Source: Pseudoalteromonas gelatinilytica
GTDB lineage: Bacteria > Pseudomonadota > Gammaproteobacteria > Enterobacterales > Alteromonadaceae
Direction of reading: 5' to 3'
DNA: 64,000 nt
Assembly: GCF_001641615.1 (NCBI RefSeq)
Contig: NZ_LRRU01000022.1
Span: 424,484 to 488,483, forward strand
The position numbers and the translations under genes were made by a program. Below, in pieces: positions 60,781-64,000 of the stretch (the first letter of the stretch is position 1; each line of letters opens with the position of its first letter). Under the pieces are notes generated by a model. It did not search any database, had not been told where the DNA came from, and saw only the letters and a program-made list of their open reading frames with translations.

Positions 60781-62153
60781 TGCTGAATATTGCTCCGTAT
60801 TTTTAGTGCTTGCATATTGGCGTTGATTTTTGCGTCGGTGCTTTTAATTGATTGTTTTATATCTGCACCATAGAAAATTTGGCTAAAAGTTTGCGAGATA
60901 ATTTCGCCGATAACCGGAAACTCAACCATACCGGCCTGCAGGCGATCCGGTGTTGCATGCTCAAATACCCATAACATGGTTTGATTAAAGCCAGGTTTGT
61001 TTACGAGAGTAAATAGTTTGTCATGCCACACTTTTTGTCTTGGCGGTGAGCCACCTGTACTCAGAAGTGCAGCAGTTTGTTCACTAGTCGCCCACTGAAT
61101 AAATAACCATGCCGCACGTTTTTTATTTGATTTACTGTTGATCGCAAACGCCCATGCCCAAGGAGATGTTTCTCGGGCGATTGGGCCTGCCGGCAAGGGG
61201 GCTGCTTCCCACTTATTCCAAATATCAGACTCTTCTGCAGTATCGATTTCATTATAAAAATGCGAGGCCAAAAAGGCTGAGGCAAGTTGACCTTCTTTAA
61301 ACAAGCGTCGAATTTCATAAAAGTGTAGTAAACGGCTGTTATCTGGATTGCCGAACCCTGTTACAAGGTCGCGATACACTTGCAGGCTTTGTGCTGTTTG
61401 AGGGCTATCAAAAACAGACTGCCCCTGCGCGTCGATAACTTCAGCGCCATAAGCACGCATAACAGGTAATACTGTCCAAGTGTTTAATCCTGCACCGGGC
61501 AGCGTACGTGAGGCAAATGCGTGCATCCCGTTCAAAGAAGGAGTGCGGTCAATAGCCTTTTGAAGCTTAATCTTAACTGCTTGTAGTTGCTCGTAAGTAT
61601 CGGGAACATCTAAATTAAAGCGTTCGAAAAGATCTTTACGATAAAAATAAATCGGCGCAGAAAAATCAAATGGTAACGAGTATAGCGTGTTATCAATTTT
61701 ACAAAGCGCTAGGCTACGTTCACTGATGTCTTCTAATTGATACCAAGCTTTATCTGTCAGTTTTGGGTTATCAATGTAGGGCTGTAAAGGCTCAATCCAG
61801 CCTTGGCTTTGAGCTTCACCTAAAAAGGTGATCCCCATCGGCAGTACATCGTAAAGACCTGTGGCTTCGCTCAAATCTTGATGACGACGAACACGCATTT
61901 GTGATTGTTCTAAGGCATGAAAGCCAACCGAAATCCCAGTTAGTTGCTCAAATAAAGGAATGTAGGGCTTTAGCGCCATAAAAGCGGGCTGTTCATCGGC
62001 CAAAATATTGATATGGCTACCGGCCTCACTCTGCCAATTGATACTGGCTTGTTGCCAATGTTGTAAAGTTGCCGAGGCAAAGCTGCATTGGCAAAAGACG
62101 ACAAGCGCAACGTATAAGAAGGGCTTTTTAAATTTAAACAATTGAGATGCCAT
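60777..62153 (-). CDS. Periplasmic solute-binding protein (extracellular family 1), sensor-linked
   Basis: The 458-residue protein has a signal peptide (FLYVALVVFCQCSFASA) and the fold pattern of sugar-type ABC binding proteins: INILADEQPAFMALKPYIPLFEQLTGI, YDVLPMGITFLGEAQSQGWIEPLQPYI, LPFDFSAPIYFYRKDLFERFNLDVPDTY and SPWAWAFAINSKSNKKRAAWLFIQWATSEQ. No permease or ATPase gene is adjacent. Instead it is coupled by 4 bp overlap to a hybrid kinase with a periplasmic sensor. I infer that it delivers ligand information to the kinase rather than feeding a transporter. The ligand is probably a carbohydrate. Confidence 0.88.
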   Translation of the reverse strand: MASQLFKFKKPFLYVALVVFCQCSFASATLQHWQQASINWQSEAGSHINILADEQPAFMALKPYIPLFEQLTGISVGFHALEQSQMRVRRHQDLSEATGLYDVLPMGITFLGEAQSQGWIEPLQPYIDNPKLTDKAWYQLEDISERSLALCKIDNTLYSLPFDFSAPIYFYRKDLFERFNLDVPDTYEQLQAVKIKLQKAIDRTPSLNGMHAFASRTLPGAGLNTWTVLPVMRAYGAEVIDAQGQSVFDSPQTAQSLQVYRDLVTGFGNPDNSRLLHFYEIRRLFKEGQLASAFLASHFYNEIDTAEESDIWNKWEAAPLPAGPIARETSPWAWAFAINSKSNKKRAAWLFIQWATSEQTAALLSTGGSPPRQKVWHDKLFTLVNKPGFNQTMLWVFEHATPDRLQAGMVEFPVIGEIISQTFSQIFYGADIKQSIKSTDAKINANMQALKIRSNIQQ

Positions 62154-62159
62154 ACGAAA

Positions 62160-63794
62160 TTACTCAGCAAGCTTAATTTTTAATTTTGCCGCCAGAGCTT
62201 TAATTTTTTCAAAGCGGATTGCTTGTTCATCTTCTAATGTTTGAGTATCTAACAAAGCAAAACACTTTTTCGCGAGTGCTAAATTAAAAGATTGGCCTTG
62301 GTTATTTGTATCGAATAAACATTGCAGTAGGTTTAAAGCGATACTGGCATTTTTAGGCATGATCCTAAATGCTTGGGTAAATGCCTCAAGCGCCGTATTA
62401 AGTTGGCCCTTATTAAACTGTGTAACTGCGTGGTTATTGAGCTCTTTCGGACCGAGCTTAATATCACGTCGCTCAGTTTGTTGTTGTTGAATATAACGTA
62501 AATACACCGGATCGCTTACCGATGGGTGGCGTTCACAGTGAGTAATAATTTGGTTAAACAGCATCTGCGCTTTGTGGTGAAAACCAAGCTCATGAAACGC
62601 TTTCGCTTTATCGAGCGCACCATCTACTGAACGAATTTGAGTGTCACTTTCATCAAGTTGGTTGATAAGTGCTTTAGCTTTTTGATGTTCATCTTTTAAA
62701 TAATGTAAACGCGCATTGAGAACATCAATTTGTGTTTGATTATTACTATTCGGAAACTGCTTTTTTAAATCGCTTAAGTACTGATTTGTTTGTCTTGAAA
62801 TGCGATTCACTTGATCGGTTTGATCCGTCGTTAAAGCAAAATCAATCCCTGCGCGCGCCGCATTTAAATATATATCAGGGTTATCGTGAATTGAGTGTTT
62901 TGCGTAACTGGCAATGTCTTTTTGCGTTAAATAATTCTTTTCATAATCGTGATTAAGCAGTGATACATGACTTAAGGTTTTCTGGCGGTCAATGTTACGC
63001 GGGGCAATTTCAACAGCTTTACTAAAAAAATCCTGTGCCTCATCAAATTTATTGAGTTTTATTTCTAATCGACCCAGTAAATCAAGAGCAACTAGTCGAG
63101 TTTCACTGCGCTGCAACATCGTCTTAAGCATGCGGTGTGCTAGGGTATGTTCATTATTAGCAATCAGTGCTTCGACTAAACCAACTTTTGCCCAAGTAAA
63201 TTTTTGAATATCAAGCACCGATTTAAAAAATGCTTTGGCATCTTCGAAGCGTTTGAGGCGAAGTAGGGCATCGCCTTTTAATCTTAATAGAATGGCACTG
63301 TAGCTATTGCCTTTGTTTTGCAACAAGGTATCTATTTGTTTAATTGCTTTGGAGTCATTCCCATCATCAATAAGTTGATAAATTTGATGAAGGTTACTTT
63401 TGCGTAATAACACTTTTTCAATACGATTTTTTAATTCGTTAATTGTAAAAGGTTTAACTAAGAAATCATCTGGTTGTAGCTCGAGTACACTGTGAACCAA
63501 AGAACCACTTGTTTCAGCCGAAATAAAAATAAAGCCAGTAGAGTTTTTGATAAGACGCTTCATTTTCAGCTCTTCATAAAGCTGATAGCCATCTTGATGT
63601 TTACTAAGATTAAATGAACAAACGATGAGATCAAATTGCTCAATTTGACATTGTTCTTTTGCTGCAATTGCATGCTCTGCAAAGCGTAACTGGCGAAACC
63701 CCAATCCCTCTAAGGACTGTTTCATATAGCTTTGAGCGAGTGGCTGCTCTTCAACTATTAAAATTTTGGCTTTCGAAAAAATCTTTGCAGGCAT
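62160..63794 (-). CDS. TPR protein with N-terminal pseudo-receiver domain
   Basis: The 544-residue protein begins with a receiver-like domain (residues 9-130) and continues with tetratricopeptide-type repeats to the C-terminus (for example TRLVALDLLGRLEIKLNKFDEAQDFFSKAVEIAP). The receiver keeps the strand DLIVC, the Ser of ISAE and K113 region LVKPF, but the phosphoacceptor position is Ser60 (CSFNLSKHQDG) instead of Asp, and the acidic pair is EE. It is therefore unlikely to be phosphorylated in the usual way. It is the first gene of the operon with the binding protein and hybrid kinase, 6 bp before the former. Confidence 0.9.
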   Translation of the reverse strand: MPAKIFSKAKILIVEEQPLAQSYMKQSLEGLGFRQLRFAEHAIAAKEQCQIEQFDLIVCSFNLSKHQDGYQLYEELKMKRLIKNSTGFIFISAETSGSLVHSVLELQPDDFLVKPFTINELKNRIEKVLLRKSNLHQIYQLIDDGNDSKAIKQIDTLLQNKGNSYSAILLRLKGDALLRLKRFEDAKAFFKSVLDIQKFTWAKVGLVEALIANNEHTLAHRMLKTMLQRSETRLVALDLLGRLEIKLNKFDEAQDFFSKAVEIAPRNIDRQKTLSHVSLLNHDYEKNYLTQKDIASYAKHSIHDNPDIYLNAARAGIDFALTTDQTDQVNRISRQTNQYLSDLKKQFPNSNNQTQIDVLNARLHYLKDEHQKAKALINQLDESDTQIRSVDGALDKAKAFHELGFHHKAQMLFNQIITHCERHPSVSDPVYLRYIQQQQTERRDIKLGPKELNNHAVTQFNKGQLNTALEAFTQAFRIMPKNASIALNLLQCLFDTNNQGQSFNLALAKKCFALLDTQTLEDEQAIRFEKIKALAAKLKIKLAE

Positions 63795-63931
63795 TGGACT
63801 TGCGACTAAGTGACGTTAACAATGACTATAATAAACAGTCTAGCTGCTGACAAGGCAAATTACAGCTTTTGCAACGATTTAAAGTTTAGCTTTGGGCTAT
63901 ATCAATAAAGGGGGAAGTGAGTAATAGATTT

Positions 63932-64000
63932 TAGAAGTTAGATATTAGAAGTTAGATATTAGAAGTTAGATATTAGAAGTTAGATATTAGAAGTTAGATA
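63932..64000. repeat. 14 bp tandem array running off the right edge
   Basis: Four full copies and a partial fifth of TAGAAGTTAGATAT lie head to tail. The unit can be read as two related heptamers (TTAGAAG, TTAGATA), so the period is again a multiple of seven, like the CTCGYAA arrays. It starts about 140 bp upstream of the pseudo-receiver gene; its right end is outside the window. Confidence 0.95.

Overview
The window is chromosomal DNA of a marine gammaproteobacterium, most likely Pseudoalteromonas or a close relative in the Alteromonadales. This is inferred from several things: AT-rich coding sequence; an smc-zipA-ligA cluster with SMC rather than MukB; the yqcC-truC-yqcA and queF/syd neighbourhoods; the gcvR-bcp/bamC neighbourhood; and a carbohydrate TonB-receptor locus with tryptophan-halogenase-like and SapC proteins. 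No tRNA, rRNA, CRISPR array, transposase or phage gene was seen. Almost all of the sequence is dense, intact genes.

Layout. 1-3.5 kb: a truncated LTA-synthase-family phosphotransferase gene diverges from an OmpR-type two-component system, with two arrays of PmrA-box-like hexamers between them. 3.5-5.8 kb: a FAN1-type nuclease fused to a DnaQ-type exonuclease, with a near-consensus LexA box on its promoter. 5.8-8.8 kb: queC and queE, a fatty acid desaturase and a membrane protein. 8.8-12.3 kb: a 2.8 kb insertion carrying one large unknown membrane protein, flanked by 374/339 bp direct repeats that duplicate the end of bcp. 12.2-24.4 kb: bcp, gcvR, bamC, a YjiH-family membrane protein, a PagL-like lipid A deacylase, an MlaC-like protein, an ankyrin protein, the DUF2069-wrbA-arsC-bepA run, and a TusA-like protein with a PerM-type membrane protein. 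24.5-26.8 kb: a cysteine desulfurase-metallohydrolase-rhodanese fusion.

26.8-41.2 kb looks like one sugar regulon. A LacI-family regulator is followed by pgi, zwf, pgl, a TonB-dependent receptor, two tryptophan-halogenase-like flavoproteins, a TPR-sulfotransferase and SapC. Copies of one palindromic operator (TGACARCGNTGTCA) lie before pgi, before the receptor (twice) and between the second halogenase gene and sapC. 41.3-48.2 kb: isoaspartyl peptidase, queF, syd and conserved small proteins. An unannotated CsrB-type regulatory RNA with at least 20 GGA motifs lies here, with a UvrY/GacA-type palindrome about 165 bp upstream. 48.3-58.8 kb: yqcC-truC-yqcA, a SpoU methyltransferase, smc-zipA-ligA, three small membrane proteins and msrB. 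58.8-63.8 kb: a leftward operon of a TPR protein with a receiver lacking its phosphoacceptor Asp, a periplasmic solute-binding protein and a hybrid histidine kinase. This looks like a sensory relay that has adopted a transport-type binding protein.

Heptanucleotide tandem arrays (CTCGTAA or CTCGCAA) sit immediately behind stop codons at three places, and a 14 bp (2 x 7) array runs off the right edge. Functional calls rest on recognisable motifs and gene order read by eye; no database search was run.
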